Positions 1-13,344 of a DNA stretch of 64,000 nucleotides are shown piece by piece (positions within the stretch are counted from its first letter, which is position 1; each line of letters starts with the position of its first letter). The stretch spans positions 1,906,510 through 1,970,509 of the forward strand of contig JBCAML010000009.1 of the NCBI GenBank assembly GCA_038503075.1, given 5' to 3'. This DNA comes from Gyromitra esculenta (lineage: Eukaryota; Ascomycota; Pezizomycetes; Pezizales; Discinaceae). The translations under genes were made by a program, and so were the position numbers. The notes under the pieces were generated by a model that worked only from the letters and a program-made list of their open reading frames with translations, ran no database searches and had not been told where the DNA came from.

Positions 1-522
1 GGGCGCGTGCACCAGTGTTGGGGAATTAAATACCCTCGGTCACCGAAACCACTGCCTTCGATGGTAATAGTAAATTGACGATATCCACGTAAAGCGCTTC
101 GTGCAGCCCCGGAACGGGTCCTAACTAACAAAAAAAAGTGTTGAATGAAATAGTAGATAGTAATAAATAAATAAAGTGGTATTATCTATGATTCTTTCAT
201 AACATGTCAGGTCAACTAACCTGGCGTGTTATATGTTAAGATATTAAGGGCATGATCGCGAATAGACTAACTTTACCTATAGTCCATGACTTCTAGGTTC
301 CATACACCAGATTGGTAAATAAGTATGATTGTTTGAATAGCATTCATGGGATATCACTCATATCTTAGATGTTATTTTTTTCGCGAGCCAAGTTGCGAAT
401 CCCTAAAATGGCATCAAGAAATAGCACAAATATTGAATAAAAATTTGATTTTCTAACAGCTATATATATTTATATCTGAAATCCCGCTGTCGACTCATAT
501 CGTCCCATACTTCATTTCTCAT
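1..522. other. intergenic sequence downstream of the GH55 gene
   Basis: AT-rich sequence beyond the GH55 stop codon. No reading frame, RNA gene or repeat that I can support; it presumably holds the 3' UTR and polyadenylation signal of the GH55 gene. Confidence 0.5.
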
Positions 523-3220
523 TTAAAGAGCATCAAACCTCAGGATTGATCTCGCATAACTGTTCTCGTTTCCAGCTGATGGAACAATGGCATTATTGTT
601 AACGTTCACCATTGACACACTCGCGATCGTGTTTAAGTTCAAAATACTAATCCTTGAACTGTTCTCGATAGACGTGATTGCGGTCTGGCATGTCTGTCCC
701 GGAATACAATCCTGTCCGTAGTTCTCAAAGAACGAGTATAGACCAGCACCATAACAGACAATATCGGTAGATGATGTGATACGGAGAGCCCAGGACTTGC
801 GGCAGGTGGCTGTTGTGCAGGATGAGTAGGTTGGGTCGTTGAAGGCGGTGTTGGCGGGGAACGGGACGTTTGCAACAGGGTTGGATTGGTAGTAACTAAA
901 GTAGACTTAATTAGGAACCGTGTTAGAAAGGTGGAGAAGATAACTTACGGAGTCTCAGTTTGGATCATGGCCATAAAGACGTTCTTTGTGTTCGAGAACT
1001 GGTACTGGTAGAGCACGTTGTGTTCCGCAGCGGTTCCGTACCTTTGATCGAATATTAGATAAGCTTTGAAACGAATAAGTGATGAAAAGAGATATCTTAC
1101 ATCCAAACGGGTCCATCGGTAGATTCGGTATAGATACCCCTTCCAGTGTAGATAGAAATCTGACCGAAGTTTGGACCATCAAGAGCATGATCGCTAGTCC
1201 ACGCCCAAATATTTTCAAGATACAGACTCGCAGTCTTCCCGATCCTCAAAAGCATGAATGCACCATAGCAAGCAGCGTTCGGAGTAGTAACAGTAACATC
1301 AGGGTTCTTCGCACATTGAGCCGCTTCCAATTGAGTATGGCTGGATCCACCAACACGGAAATGGACATCCCACATTCCGTTAACACCTTGCTGTCCAGAG
1401 GGATCACGTGAATTCCACTCAACCAAGATGGCACCAGGTTGAGGCCCACGGGTCTGGAAGAGGAGTTCCGAAATTTCGACATATCCGACATCACCAGCGT
1501 TACCAACTCTGAAAACTGGAGTGGGGTTGCCAACTTGCTTGAAGGCGCTACCGTCAGCCATGATGACTGGCCATGCTTCACCAGTGATACGGGTGTTGGT
1601 CGGGACGGTGATGGTATTGGAAACAAGATAGACACCACTGTCGAAAAAGATAATTCTGCCTGTGTTGGCGTTGCCGTTGAAGATGGATTGAAGAGCGGCC
1701 GTATCATCAGTAACGCCGTCTCCCTTTGCGCCGAGGGATTTGACAGAGACAAAGCTGGAAACATCGACTTGCTCGTACTGGGGTCTAGAGCGCTCAAAAA
1801 AGGTGTTGGCACCAGTAGTTAAAAGTGTAGCCGGTTTGGCGGACGAGCGGGTCATCGTGCCTTGGATGAAAGTACCGCCAGTGTTAGAGGTCGTGTACGA
1901 TTTTCCTTGACCCCAAAGATCGATAGTCAATGTTCCTCCTGCAAGAATGGTTGCACCAGTTGAAGGGTTGGCGACCGCCTTTGGAACGTTGACAAGCCTA
2001 ACATTGTCGAGAATAACAGTGGCACCAGTAGCAGGGGATGATGATGCAGACTTGACAGTGTAAACACCAATGGGAGTGTCTGTGATAGTGGAGTCGAGAA
2101 GGACGACTGATCCAACACCTTGAGCTCCAGATCCACCAGCGCTCACATCAAGACCAACACCACAGCTTGCGATTGTGACGGATTTCAAAGTCCACTGCCA
2201 GTTCCAGTTCATGTAGATGGCAGTCTGGCAGTTGTTGAATTTCAAGTTCCTGGTCATAAACTGCTGGTTTCCGAAGAATGCACCATATCTACCACCATTG
2301 AAGGTAAGGTCGCTCATGAAACCACCGGAACCGTTGTCCATGAAGATACCTTGGTGCAGATTGCCCGAAGCAGTGGACATTTGGAACGTCAGGTTGATCA
2401 AGGAGGTTGCCTGGGCGACCTGCCAATGAATACCGGTTCCGGCATTGGCAGGCATGGAACGGGTGTCGATAATGAAATTTCGAACAGAGCGGAAGAAATT
2501 GTTCTGGTTCAAACATGTTAATACTAAAAGAGTGCGCGTTTAGTGGTAACAAGTTACTTACCTGATTTGTGTACCAGTTGGCACCACCAGCCAGATAAGG
2601 ATCGGAGTCAATCAGAGCGATACCAGAGAAACCAGCGGCACCCTTGATTGTAGGCACGTTCAACGGGTCACCGACAAGCTGCGAGTAGTACATAGCCACG
2701 ATAGGTTGAGAAATCAAGTAGGTACCAGCGGGGAAATAGACGACAGCAGGAGTGATAGTAGACGAATCACAGCCTTGACCACAACGGGCTCCATCCTGGA
2801 TCGCAGCATTAATAGCAGCTGTGTCGTCTGTCACTCCATTACCTGGAATTCGAAAAAGATCGATAGTTAGTAGAGTGGTCTATATGCTATTAGGCGGCGA
2901 GTTCATACCTGTGGCACCGTAGTCTTTCACGTTACGGTAGACCTTGTATGAGCCCGGATTTGCGTTGAAGGCGGCTGTTCCCCGTTTCGTTATAGCCTGA
3001 TACCAAAATTGAGAAGGAGCTCTAGCGCTGATCTCATTGTCATGGCGAGGTAAACTGGCAGATAGTGCGAGAGGAACGATGTACAAGAGCGCCAGAATGG
3101 TTGCCCACTGTCATACCCACACACGATGCTGTTTAGTTTCATATAATCATATATAGACAAGGTTTTTTAAAAGTCATATTATCTTACCACTGAGCCAAAA
3201 GGTTGGACTGAATTCCGCAT
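523..3220 (-). CDS. Secreted GH55 glucan 1,3-beta-glucosidase (exo-beta-1,3-glucanase)
   Basis: Predicted secreted exo-beta-1,3-glucanase releasing glucose from beta-1,3-glucan; 793 aa, the usual GH55 size. Six exons on the minus strand: 3220-3188, 3107-2909, 2842-2562, 2503-1101, 1041-949, 895-523, all with GT..AG introns in phase. The tiny first exon (11 codons) plus the start of exon 2 make the signal peptide, with hydrophobic core ATILALLYIVPLALSA; this decides the start at 3220. Two pectate-lyase-like beta-helix domains each open with the family motif: GNGVTDDT near residues 78-85 and GDGVTDDT near 431-438. The block NNFFRSVRNFIID after exon 3 is typical of GH55. I did not assign the catalytic Glu residues. 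The stop at 523 follows a Cys-rich C-terminal domain. The product is intact, so a functional enzyme acting on fungal or plant-derived glucans is likely. Family identification is from memory of conserved motifs. Confidence 0.93.
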
Positions 3221-3264
3221 AGCTGAATCCGTAACGAGAGGATATCTCGTATCGATTGATATCA

Positions 3265-3503
3265 CCGGAGACGATAAACACAGGCAAAGAAGCTGGAGGT
3301 TGGGAGTTGATGAGTGACTTTGCTGATGGAAGGTGGTGATTTCAGGAGAGTTTAAGGAGCGAAATGGCAGAATATATAGAAATCAATATCAATAGAGCCA
3401 CGATAAAGAACAGACAACGCCGGAACACCTGGGGGGTATGGAAGCCCGTGCAAGAGCGTGTGCGTGATTAAAGACTAATAGAGAAGGTGCGAATCCGCTG
3501 GAG
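3265..3503 (-). promoter_or_regulatory. Putative promoter of the GH55 gene with CreA-like sites
   Basis: Upstream of the GH55 start there are four matches to the carbon-repressor consensus SYGGRG: 3265-3270, 3293-3298, 3429-3434 and 3498-3503. An AT-rich TATATATT-like box lies at about 3371-3378. About one SYGGRG match is expected by chance in this length, so the enrichment is modest. Carbon-catabolite repression of a glucanase is plausible but inferred. Confidence 0.3.
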
Positions 3504-6500
3504 GTGCTTCAGGCGCATGAGCATATAGTTTGGAAAGTTTAAGCAAACATAATGACTGTAGCGGAAGTGCAAAAGTGCAAATTTAGCCCTAGGCTAGAAC
3601 CAGGGTTGAGGTCCTTGTAGGCTGTGGTGAAGAGATTCAGGGCGAAAGTATCGTTTTGGAAGGGGACAAGGTCCAAATGCTATTGTGGCTACTTGGAGAT
3701 TTTCCAGGGAAGCCAGAGGACCAGGGGTGGAGTTTCTTCGCCTGAATCCATATTCATAAAGTTGCCTTATAGCTATCATTCCCGTTCCAAACATGAAGCG
3801 AGGGACACATGCAGGGTTTAGAGGCAGGAACGGTGGAATGCAGCCATCCCACCACGTTCTCGAGATCTCGGCTGCTTCCCCACAAGTAGCGTAGTGTTAC
3901 CGCTTTGCCTCCCGAAAAGCCGTTTTTTCGTGGCACTGTTTGCCGGTTACCCCCAACCCAAGAGCGAAATAATCCGATTAATCGTTTGATTCCTACTGAT
4001 TTCTTCCAACAAGAAGATATCGGCAGGCTCTATAACAGATCATGAATGGGTCCAGCCTATTTACCAGTGCCCTTTTCCCTTATACCCGGACCATGTCTTC
4101 TCACTCGTCCAATTAATCCGCGGCCTGGCTGAAACCAGATTGAGTTGTGCTTGTGCTTGCTGGTGCTGGTACTGCTACTGGTGGCTAACTAACTCGGAAC
4201 TTCCCTACTAATTTCGTGCCTTGGTTCCGGTATGGCGGTTGCTGGTGTACGCAGGCAGGACTCAAATTACAGCCGCATAAACTCTACCGGTTGATGCTGT
4301 TACCTCGTGTTCCTTGGCGTTGCAGCCACCATCCACCCCGGATCGGATGCAAAGCCATTTTAATTCTCGTGAGATTCAAATCACAAGCTAGTGGGTGTAA
4401 GCCACGAGGATCCCCCAACGTGCTCTCCTCTCGTGAGACCCTGCAAAAAAGTCCTGATCTCCGTGCAGCCCAGGCTATCGGAAATGATGGCACGGACGAA
4501 TGGACGAATATGGAGAATTTAAATGTGTCACTCAAGGTTCCCCGCACCTTCGGCGAATCGCAGATCCCTTTCCCCACCCCGCCTGCTAGGAAACAAACAG
4601 AATAGATGGCCAACTGATTCGACTAATACACAACTGACTTGCTTAATTAAAAGGTTTAAGGAATATTGCCCTGGCAGCTGGGCGAGGGGTCTCGTGGACG
4701 TTTAAGCTACCACCTCCTAGTCCGAGAAGTTAATCCTGGTCGTGTTCAGGTACTCTGCATTAGGTACTCTGCAAAGCAAAGAGCATGCAAAAGTTTTGTT
4801 TTGTGGGGCGTGCCCCATAACGCGTATCAATAATTATCCGTTATCCGCATACCCCAGTGAGAGAGAGAGGCGTGACTGCGCATTGAGCCTAGGTGGCTAT
4901 ACATGTAGCTATAGAGGCGTCAAGAACAAGATCTGGACGGACATTTGCAGTTGCCTATCCTTTGAGAGTGGCGTCTATACCTCCTACCCGCTTTCAATTA
5001 TTTAAAACCTATATCTACTAGCAGTTAACTTGAAAACATATTCTAAGTAAAAACTAATTCATAATACAGTCCCCGGTGGCTCTCATGTGCTACCCGCCTC
5101 AACATATGATGTGCGTCGTGCGACTTGGTAGGAAAGAATGGAAGTTCTAGAGTGATAAAGTATGATCCTACTCCTAGTCCTCTGTGTACCGGGGGTAAGG
5201 ACGGTGTATCACCCCAAAGCACTAAGACCAGTTCATCCAAAACTCTGGCGCTATCACACTTCCCTTCTCGGAGTTCGATTGTTTTGTGTGTTACGCACGC
5301 TCAAACTCCCTTGCTATTTCTCGGCAGGTTTAATGGGGTCAAGGGAAGAAAATATCGGACTGGCCTGTTCGCCGGCAAAAAGTTCTCCTCCACCGAAGTT
5401 GTTATCACCGATTGAAAGTACCCCGACCGTCCCAAAACCATAATTTATGCTTGTACAATATTCGGGGAATACTCGGGGAAATAATCACCCCTGGACTTGT
5501 ATGACCTGTTTGGTGTTATGTTATATATATGCATGTACAATCACGGCCCCACATGAAATCATTCAGGTTGGAATACTGAGAAAGCTCTTCATGTGTTTGT
5601 TGAATAAATCCCTCGCATATAAGCCTGCCGATATCTTATTAGATTAATCGGGAGGAAAAATATCCCTCTGCCAGTTACTGGCAGCGACGGCCCGATATCC
5701 TCGGACATTGAAAGAGGCGGGGAGACGACTAATACCTATTCTCACCGCAATCAAACATCTTGTAGGAGAGAATGTTCACAAGCTCGTGAATCGAACCGGC
5801 AGTTCTGCAGGTTCGAGTTCTCCGCGTGCTTAAAACTAGCTGTCAAGTTGAAGTCAATGATTCGGAATGGATCTAAAGCCCATTCCCGGTTTCGTGTAAT
5901 TAATTTAGTATGGACATACAATCTAAATACCTCACCAAATCAAGCATCATCCTGGACCTGAACTAAGGTTTAAATGCCCAGTCAACTTAAATCCCGGGAC
6001 TTCTAATGCCGTGATGTGAATCTGTTGCACGTTACTAACCGGGGTGATAAGGAACGCGGGTGCTAAAGAACTAAATTGGAAGTTTTGGATGAGATTGTGT
6101 ACTGTTTTTGGGTGCTTGAAAGTAATCTTGAATTGTTTATGACCTCACAGCTAGATTCCTAACACAATCTAGTCTTCTCAATCTACGCTCGTTTTCAAAA
6201 ACCATAATAAGTTGAAGCGATTATCTTTATTTTACTTACTGTATCGTGGAATTAGCAATAAGAGTTATATCAACAGCTCTATATGCTTCGACGTTGGCAA
6301 TATCAAACTGCCACAACCTAATATGTGATTTATAACTAGCGTACATTATTTGAATGACTTTTCCTGTTCTTTTCTGGCACAAATGATCTTTTCCCAAGAC
6401 TTCGTACGGAAAATAAAGCTCGCTAGTTATGCAGGTCAAGAACGGGATGGTATATTTATTTTAGCGTTTACCAGCTTTAGGCACAGCGGCCGGCCGGGGG

Positions 6501-6880
6501 ACTGTGGGGGACCAGTGGTATCACCTTGAGTTTATCAATAATCCACGGAGATCTAGATCTGTGTCTGCGCTGAGGGAATTTTGGTTTAGATACTTCAGGC
6601 GATGCGGTGAGAAGACAGAGCTCTGCAGAGCCCTTCGAAGCAGAAATCCCGGAAACAAGATCTAGCTGACAGAGGAAAAAACGGAGATTTATTGAGACTG
6701 AGACTAGTTCGCTGGATCGAGTGGGGTAATTCACGTCATAATGGTGGCTGGAGTCTAGGACAGCGCTCCCAAGTTCATCCCAACACATGTTAAGCAGAAA
6801 GCCGCCGGGGTTAGATTACAAAGCTTAGCTTTCGTTTATTAGTCCCCGCAGCCATCTAGTTGCTTGAATTCGGAGGAATT

Positions 6881-6932
6881 GGTGCCCCGGACTCAAACTC
6901 GTACCCCTGGTCTTTTAGCACTTCGGGGCGCC
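6881..6932. repeat. 9-bp GC-rich inverted repeat
   Basis: GGTGCCCCG at 6881-6889 pairs with CGGGGCGCC at 6924-6932 (one G-T pair), enclosing 34 nt. On the minus strand the interior holds GTTTGAGTCC, which resembles a decayed tRNA B box, but no cloverleaf can be folded. Confidence 0.4.
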
Positions 6933-9242
6933 GTTATGGGGCCCCACGCTTTACCCCGGGTGTCACGCACTTTAATTGAATCCCCCACTATCGTAGGCAG
7001 CAAGTGACATGAGATGAAGTGTAGCAAAACATAAATTAAGGTAGGGAGAGAAATACACCGATAGCATTGAGGGAATTCCTGAAATAGAAGATAAAGATAC
7101 AGCAAATCTCTGTATTCGTTTGTGAGCATTCGAAGGACTGATTCTCATTGTGGATTGTCGATTATCCCTAACCAGGCTTGGCCCAGAGGATCGTTCGGGA
7201 TAACGGCCAGGGCAATATAAAAACCCCTGGAATTTCGGGACGACGTTTAACCCAAGATAGGCGAGGAAAATGCATGAAGTGTATGCGTGTAGGCTTTAAT
7301 TTTTACATTTCCTAATTGGCCAGATCTGCACGGCATTTAGACTTGCAGAGTGTACTCGATCCCCAGCAGTTAATATATGTTAGCTTCTTTGCTGCTTTCT
7401 TATTGTGACCAGTCAACCAATCAAGGGTAGTAATAATCAATTGATCAGAGTAATCAAGACCCTACTTTCATATACTTGGTTACAATGGCGGTAGCCGAAG
7501 AAGACAAATTTCCGTAAGGTATGTTCTCGGTACCTGTTTTTCGTTGAATGGTTTTTCCTCTTGATTTCTTGTAAGAATTCGTTTTAGTCTACGTATACAT
7601 TAAGATTCGACAACTAATATCGAAATAACGCAACGGTCACATGCTCATGCGTAGAGCTAGCTAGGAGAAATTGATAACAATAAATGGCTCTAGGTCTTTA
7701 AAGACGTCTCCTCCGAAAACCTTTTACGATCATAGGGCTCTTTAGGCCTTGATTGGGAAACTACTTCCGCCTGACTCGACAACTCCATACTCCTGAGGCT
7801 TTGAGTGACTAGTATAACAGGAGCGTATGTCTCGGTCAAATTATTAACATGTGATCTCACACTCGTGTCGCCGAGTTTCAGAGGGCATGGGTAGTAGAAC
7901 TAAGCCAATGCCATCACTATTCAGGGGGTCTGTAGCCTAATAACGACAGATGTGGCGCATTCTCCTTGAAAGGAAAGTCACAAGGTGAGGTATTTGAAGT
8001 GTAACTAGGGCTATTACTCTGCTAACTATATTTTTTAATGATCTTGTTTCTCAGAAGGGCTGCTTACGAAAGTAGCCTTAAAGATATCTAGCTAACCACT
8101 GCAGCGTACTGTGCAAGACTTATTGCATCACCCCGCAGTGCCCCAGATATGACATTGCGAGGGGTGCATGTGGGGAACGGTGAATGATCCACTGCAACAA
8201 ATGCACTTGCCCGAGTCACGTCCCGATTGTGTTTCGTTGCACGAGGCCAGATTAATTCTTGGCACCCACCAAAATCACATGGAGGTGACAGCGTGTGCAG
8301 GATCGCGATAACTATCCTAGTCGAGCATAGAGCTGACGTTTAGGGAGGCCGGGTAACTTATGGTAATGATGGGTGAGCGACTTTTTGAGCTCGCTATTTA
8401 GATTACCTCTATCAGAAAACTGAACTAGAGCTAGAGAGTTATCAGGATATTGTGCATCTCTCGCGATATGCGCGCAGCTCTGAAAGTATTTCAGCTGCCT
8501 TCTATGACCTTGGGAGCGTTTGGGATTGAGAAAACAGGTCTAGATGTCGTGGGGGAGTTCGATTACTCTACCTTGTATACGTATTGAGGCCGTATTGCTT
8601 CTAGGAAGATATCTCATCGTCCGTGCATTAGCATTAGCTGTGCTATCGGATGTGAGTGATCCGATATTTTCAGGGAATTGGGGGCCGAGATACACGCATC
8701 TCCAAGCAATTAGTTGCGGGTTATGGAAAGAGCCATTTATCACCGCATATATGGGAAGGGCTCATTTTGAGGTTAGTATTAATGACGGCGACCAAAATAG
8801 TTTAGTTATTCCTTGATTCTCGCGGTTATCGTTCTGAAGAGTGGCAAAAATGTGCAATTGTAAGAGGAAAAGGGATATAGCGAGTACTGGATCTGATGTC
8901 GCCATCTCCTCTTTTTAATATAAATTAGCGCTCTTTACTTCCCCGTGTATCTATCTTTATATTTCCCCTCTTTCCTGGCACTGATCGTTCATCTAAGACA
9001 TGTGGTGCACGTACTGGCGGAAGTTTCCAGGTTTAAGGAGTATTAGTTTGGCTGTGCTCGATCTCTTCCCACGCAAATCCTCATACAAAACCCGGTTATA
9101 CTCTTGAATTTACTTGGATGCGTTCTGAGAAAAGGCTACTTACTGGCTGCGACGAAGAGCTAATCAATAACTAGCCGGAGAGTAGCAACCCAGAGTGGGC
9201 GTGGCGCTGATCCTCACGAACTATATATATATTCCGAGAGAA

Positions 9243-9268
9243 TAATATATCGACTATTCGATATATTA
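9243..9268. repeat. Perfect 11-bp palindrome with 4-nt loop
   Basis: TAATATATCGA at 9243-9253 and its exact reverse complement at 9258-9268 are separated by CTAT. It lies in AT-rich sequence without a nearby gene. It could extrude as a cruciform; no function is implied. Confidence 0.7.
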
Positions 9269-11571
9269 CTCGAGCCGGAGGAAATTTTAGATCAATCAGC
9301 TGCGGCACGGAGTTTGACAGACGGGCGCATGCTATAAGCTACCCTTTATTGGAGCGCCAACGTTTTTTGTTACTATCTATTTTATTATTACATGGTTCAC
9401 CTCCCTTACATTACTAAGTGCCTTCCTCTAAACTTATATTTTATTTGAGGCATTGAGATAGAGAACAAGGGAGAACTGCATCTATTGCGTCTATTAAGAC
9501 CCCCCATAATACAAAAGATGAGAAATAAACATTGACTAACTTCTGAAAATGTCAAAATCCGGTTTCGAGAATCGCAGACAGGCTGACCTGAAGGTAGTTA
9601 AACCATCCAGAGGCTAGCCAACTGGGTCCCTAGAGGACTCTAATTGATCTAGTTCGAGGTTACATTAAGGCGAAAGTTCGGACCGAATTAAAGCCCGAAC
9701 CCAAGCCCAGCTAACGAACTGAGCCTGAGTCAAAGAAAGAGGTTTGAATCAGTCACATTACGATCGCCGCCATCGGATTGCTTAAAGTAGTCTATCTTAG
9801 ATTTCAAGTAAACAGTAAATGCAAGTCTACCATACTACAATTGCAACTTATTTGAAGGGTATCATATTCCCCAAAATCCAAAGGTGTACTAATTCTTATA
9901 TGCCAAGCGCTGTGATTTTAACCTTGATGGGAAATGTAGAACAAGATAGTGGCGATCGATGAATACTATACCTCATATTTATTAGTATCAAAACTATATG
10001 TCGTCCGTAATAATCCATGTACCCAGTTTCTTTCGGAATATAGCGCCAAATTTGCGCAAAAGAGCTATCAAGGTTCTAGAGTAAAGATGTTTTAGTTGAA
10101 GACACTTCTTACAAATTACAAAAGTTTCATGCTAAGATTTAGCTCGGGTTTGTATTAGACCTAGACGGAATGCTGCGAATCAGGCGAAATCTATGGGTTT
10201 GTTTAATACCAAAGGAGTACGGAGCAAGGGAGTAGTATCTTAGCATGTGGAGCATCCTCAAACAAAAATTTGGGCCTATTTCGGAATTACTAGGTTAGGA
10301 GACTTACTGATAAGGAGAGACTATGCCCGATTTGGTGTGCGACTAAACGACCCCTGGGCTAGTGATATTAATTCATTTATTAGAAACACTTATAAGTGGC
10401 CACTTGTCTATCCCTGTACACGCACCTGATATTTCGATGGGATAGGTTAGTCTGGCTTCCCATTCAGGGGTGCTTATAGTAGTGATTTATTGAGCTGAAA
10501 GTGTAGAAGCGTGAGCAAAGGAAGGCCGCCCCCACCTCTCTCTATCCACCCACCCACTACTACTGATCTCACAATAGCTAGGCACACCTAACCTTAATCA
10601 CTTGCCGTAGAGTACAGTTTAATTTAAGGCTCTGGGGTTGCTACACCACCGTTTGGTTGGGGATCTCTCTTGACATGGGTTTTTAGTTCCTCCGTTGAAA
10701 ATACTTAGCTGCATCAAGATCTCCTCCCCTGCTGCTTGCGACACATCTCGCGGAGCCAACCCGGCATTTACATCGGACATCAAAGAGAAAATTCAGAGCG
10801 CCGAGGTATCCGCGCTCCGCTGCTATCTACCAACCTTCCTAGGTTGGCTTATATGTCTGCCCACTATATATGTGAGGTTAGCGGCGTCAGCTCAGCCTCT
10901 CTTGAACGCTGTTTACAATACTGATCATTTTCGGCTGGCGTGTCATTGGCATCTCACTATTCTGCTGCCCGTTTACAGAATTCGAGCATGAGAGGGGAGC
11001 GAAATTTAATTTATCACAGCGTCTAAGAGTATCTTCACCATTTCCCAACATTCGTCCTACACCGTCCTGGTATGTAATTTTACCCCCCTCTTCCAGCTCA
11101 CGAGAGACTAGCATGCACCCCACCATATAGTATATATGACAGATTCATCACATACAAGCTCTTAGACCTACGCATAGCTGCCACCTGTGATGGTTATGGC
11201 GCTGTTCACACCGATTACGCAACTTAGAGCAATTTTACTTCTACTGCATCTCACAATACTGCATATCTGCTTCTGTCGAAATCGGAGCGATTGAGAATCC
11301 TGAATTGCTATAAGCACTCTAACCTTCTTTAAAGACAGTTAGGCATTAATAATGATAATCAGCAATCTTTTCTCGTGGCATGCCCTCTTTCGTTCGCTCT
11401 TTTAGTTCTTTGATAAGCCCCCAATTAGTACTATGATAATAATTTGAGCCAGGTATATATATACTATCTATCGTCGTTCATATTCCAGTAACCAAACTTA
11501 CGTGAGCCCTTAGAGGGTTGTAACCTAATACCCTTACATTCCGCCTTTAGGCTTTGATTTACTGGCACAGG

Positions 11572-11655
11572 CTGCCGTGGGGAATACCGCCATAACCTAC
11601 GGGTTGGATGCGAGAATGAAAAATCTATCTATCTATCTATCTGCCGTGGGGAATA
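11572..11655. repeat. Duplicated 15-mer flanking a TCTA microsatellite
   Basis: CTGCCGTGGGGAATA occurs at 11572-11586 and again at 11641-11655. The second copy directly abuts a run of about 4.5 TCTA units (11624-11642). It looks like a replication-slippage or repair duplication. Confidence 0.75.
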
Positions 11656-13344
11656 TTGTGTCGTGGAGAAATACAGGTGTTTAAGTGAATTTTGCATCAC
11701 TTTTTTGTACCCCTAGGTACACGTAGTTTGCGTCGACGTTCAAAAAATAATTTATTTCATACCCTTAGGAGATCTATTCTCTGCACTCATACATATATTC
11801 AAATAGGCAACTATTAATCATCCTCAGGAACTGTCGCATTGATGCACCTTCGAGGTCCGTGTCCCCATGTACATGTTCTCGAGTACGAGTCGGCTATATA
11901 AACAATGACCGAAGCATCCAGACCGTTTGGTACAGCTTCTCCCTTCTGATCTGAGAACGAGATTTCTATCTGCTTCACGATGGAGTATATCAAGCACAAA
12001 CGGATCTTAGCAGCTATTTTAATCTAGCGACTCTTAATATGATAGAATATCTAGCTTTTTTTCTGCAAAAATGTGTTTATTAGCTATAGGTTATAAACAG
12101 CTATCCAGGTGGGGGGACCTTTAACTCTAGATATCATCAGAATAGATGACCATCATCATACTTTCTTGGGGGGTTTTTTTGACACCCTAAATAACATACT
12201 AAAACCTCGCACTTTTCGTCACACTTTCCGTTTGCGTGTTGAGAAAACGGCTTCGCTGTATCACTTGTGTGCACCCCTAGGTATTTTAAGCAGAGGATCT
12301 AGTACCAAGCTTAGCATCAAGCCAGATCAAGTGACAGTAGTTGCGATCGAATTTTGATATAATTCAGAACGTATTCATGATCTCAAACCCGAATGCCCTT
12401 ATATATTCCTATCTAGGATCTTGCCTCCTAAGGACCGTCTATAAATTTTGTAGGACGGCATCTATATTCCGTGGAGTACTTAATTATTCTCTATGGCCGG
12501 ACTTAGGTTAGCGAAATACTATGCGAAATACAGTCTCTACTATATATTGTGCTCACGTATTCGCAGAGCTAGTGTCCTCTTCATACCCCTCGATTTCTTC
12601 GTGATGCTCGGTCTCGTATATAGGGTTTAGGATTTCTAGCCCTTTTAATTGACTTAGCTCATTGCAATAACTATATACCATAACGTTTGCTTAAATGAAT
12701 TATTATTTTCTGTGGTAGAGAGACCCACTACCAGCCTCTCTAGGTATATTATGGACTTCTACAGGTAGGATTTCCTCACCAAAAAACCATCTTTTCGGAT
12801 GGGTAAACTGTTTGAGTAATGTATCTTGGCCCACTTTCCTACCCTGAAGTGCTTCTGATTTTAACGGGAGGCATCCATTTAGCGACTTTTCAGTTTTTCC
12901 ATACTATTTTTAGGCTAGATGAGGTGCATAGTAGGGCATATGGTTCAACTAAGAACCAAGTTAAACAAGGCGATAGACCCAAGTCCATAATCTCATTATA
13001 TTCGCATCATTACTTCCTCGTCACAATCAAAGTCACAATAACAAAAATTATCCCAAAACACGTAAAACAAGCCTTATCTTCATCTTCATCTTAGCGAAGG
13101 AAAGGAGAAAACGGAAAACTGAAAGCTAAATCGCCACACCCATCTAAGCACAAGGACAAAAGGAAAACACGAAATTCCCTGTTCCCCATCCTTTTCACCC
13201 CTCTACCTTTCCAGTACCATCTCTGCTGGCATTCACGCTCTTCTTCCCAAACAAAGTAAGTACAACGCGAAGCGACCCACGTTCATTTAAATAAGAAATA
13301 AACCCATTTTATACAAACTAAACCCTAGAATACACCTTCCCAAT

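Larger units (their letters stand above)
3504..13344. other. Gene-free AT-rich stretch of about 10 kb
   Basis: I find no gene in either strand. Open frames here are under 130 codons, overlap on both strands and lack recognisable motifs or paired splice sites. The stretch holds a few structural features listed separately: a GC-rich inverted repeat at 6881-6932, an AT palindrome at 9243-9268 and a duplicated 15-mer around a TCTA tract near 11.6 kb. A short coding-like open frame at 5333-5443 is discussed among the rejected items. The composition would suit a decayed, repeat-derived region, but I cannot recognise the source element. Confidence 0.5.

Noticed and set aside
1439..2521. Plus-strand frames within the GH55 gene
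   Set aside because: Antisense shadows of a complete GH55 coding sequence.
5333..5443. 36-codon frame starting MGSREENIGLACSPAKSS
   Set aside because: Composition looks protein-like and an AG lies just upstream, but it is too short, has no flanking exons in frame and no recognised family. It could be a gene remnant; not supported enough to annotate.
5765..5840. tRNA-like GGTTCGAGTTC segment
   Set aside because: The T arm has a mismatch and there is no matching acceptor stem upstream.
6881..6932. tRNA or tRNA-derived SINE on the minus strand
   Set aside because: There is a B-box-like GTTTGAGTCC and paired ends, but only 52 nt, no D or anticodon arm and no A box at the right distance.
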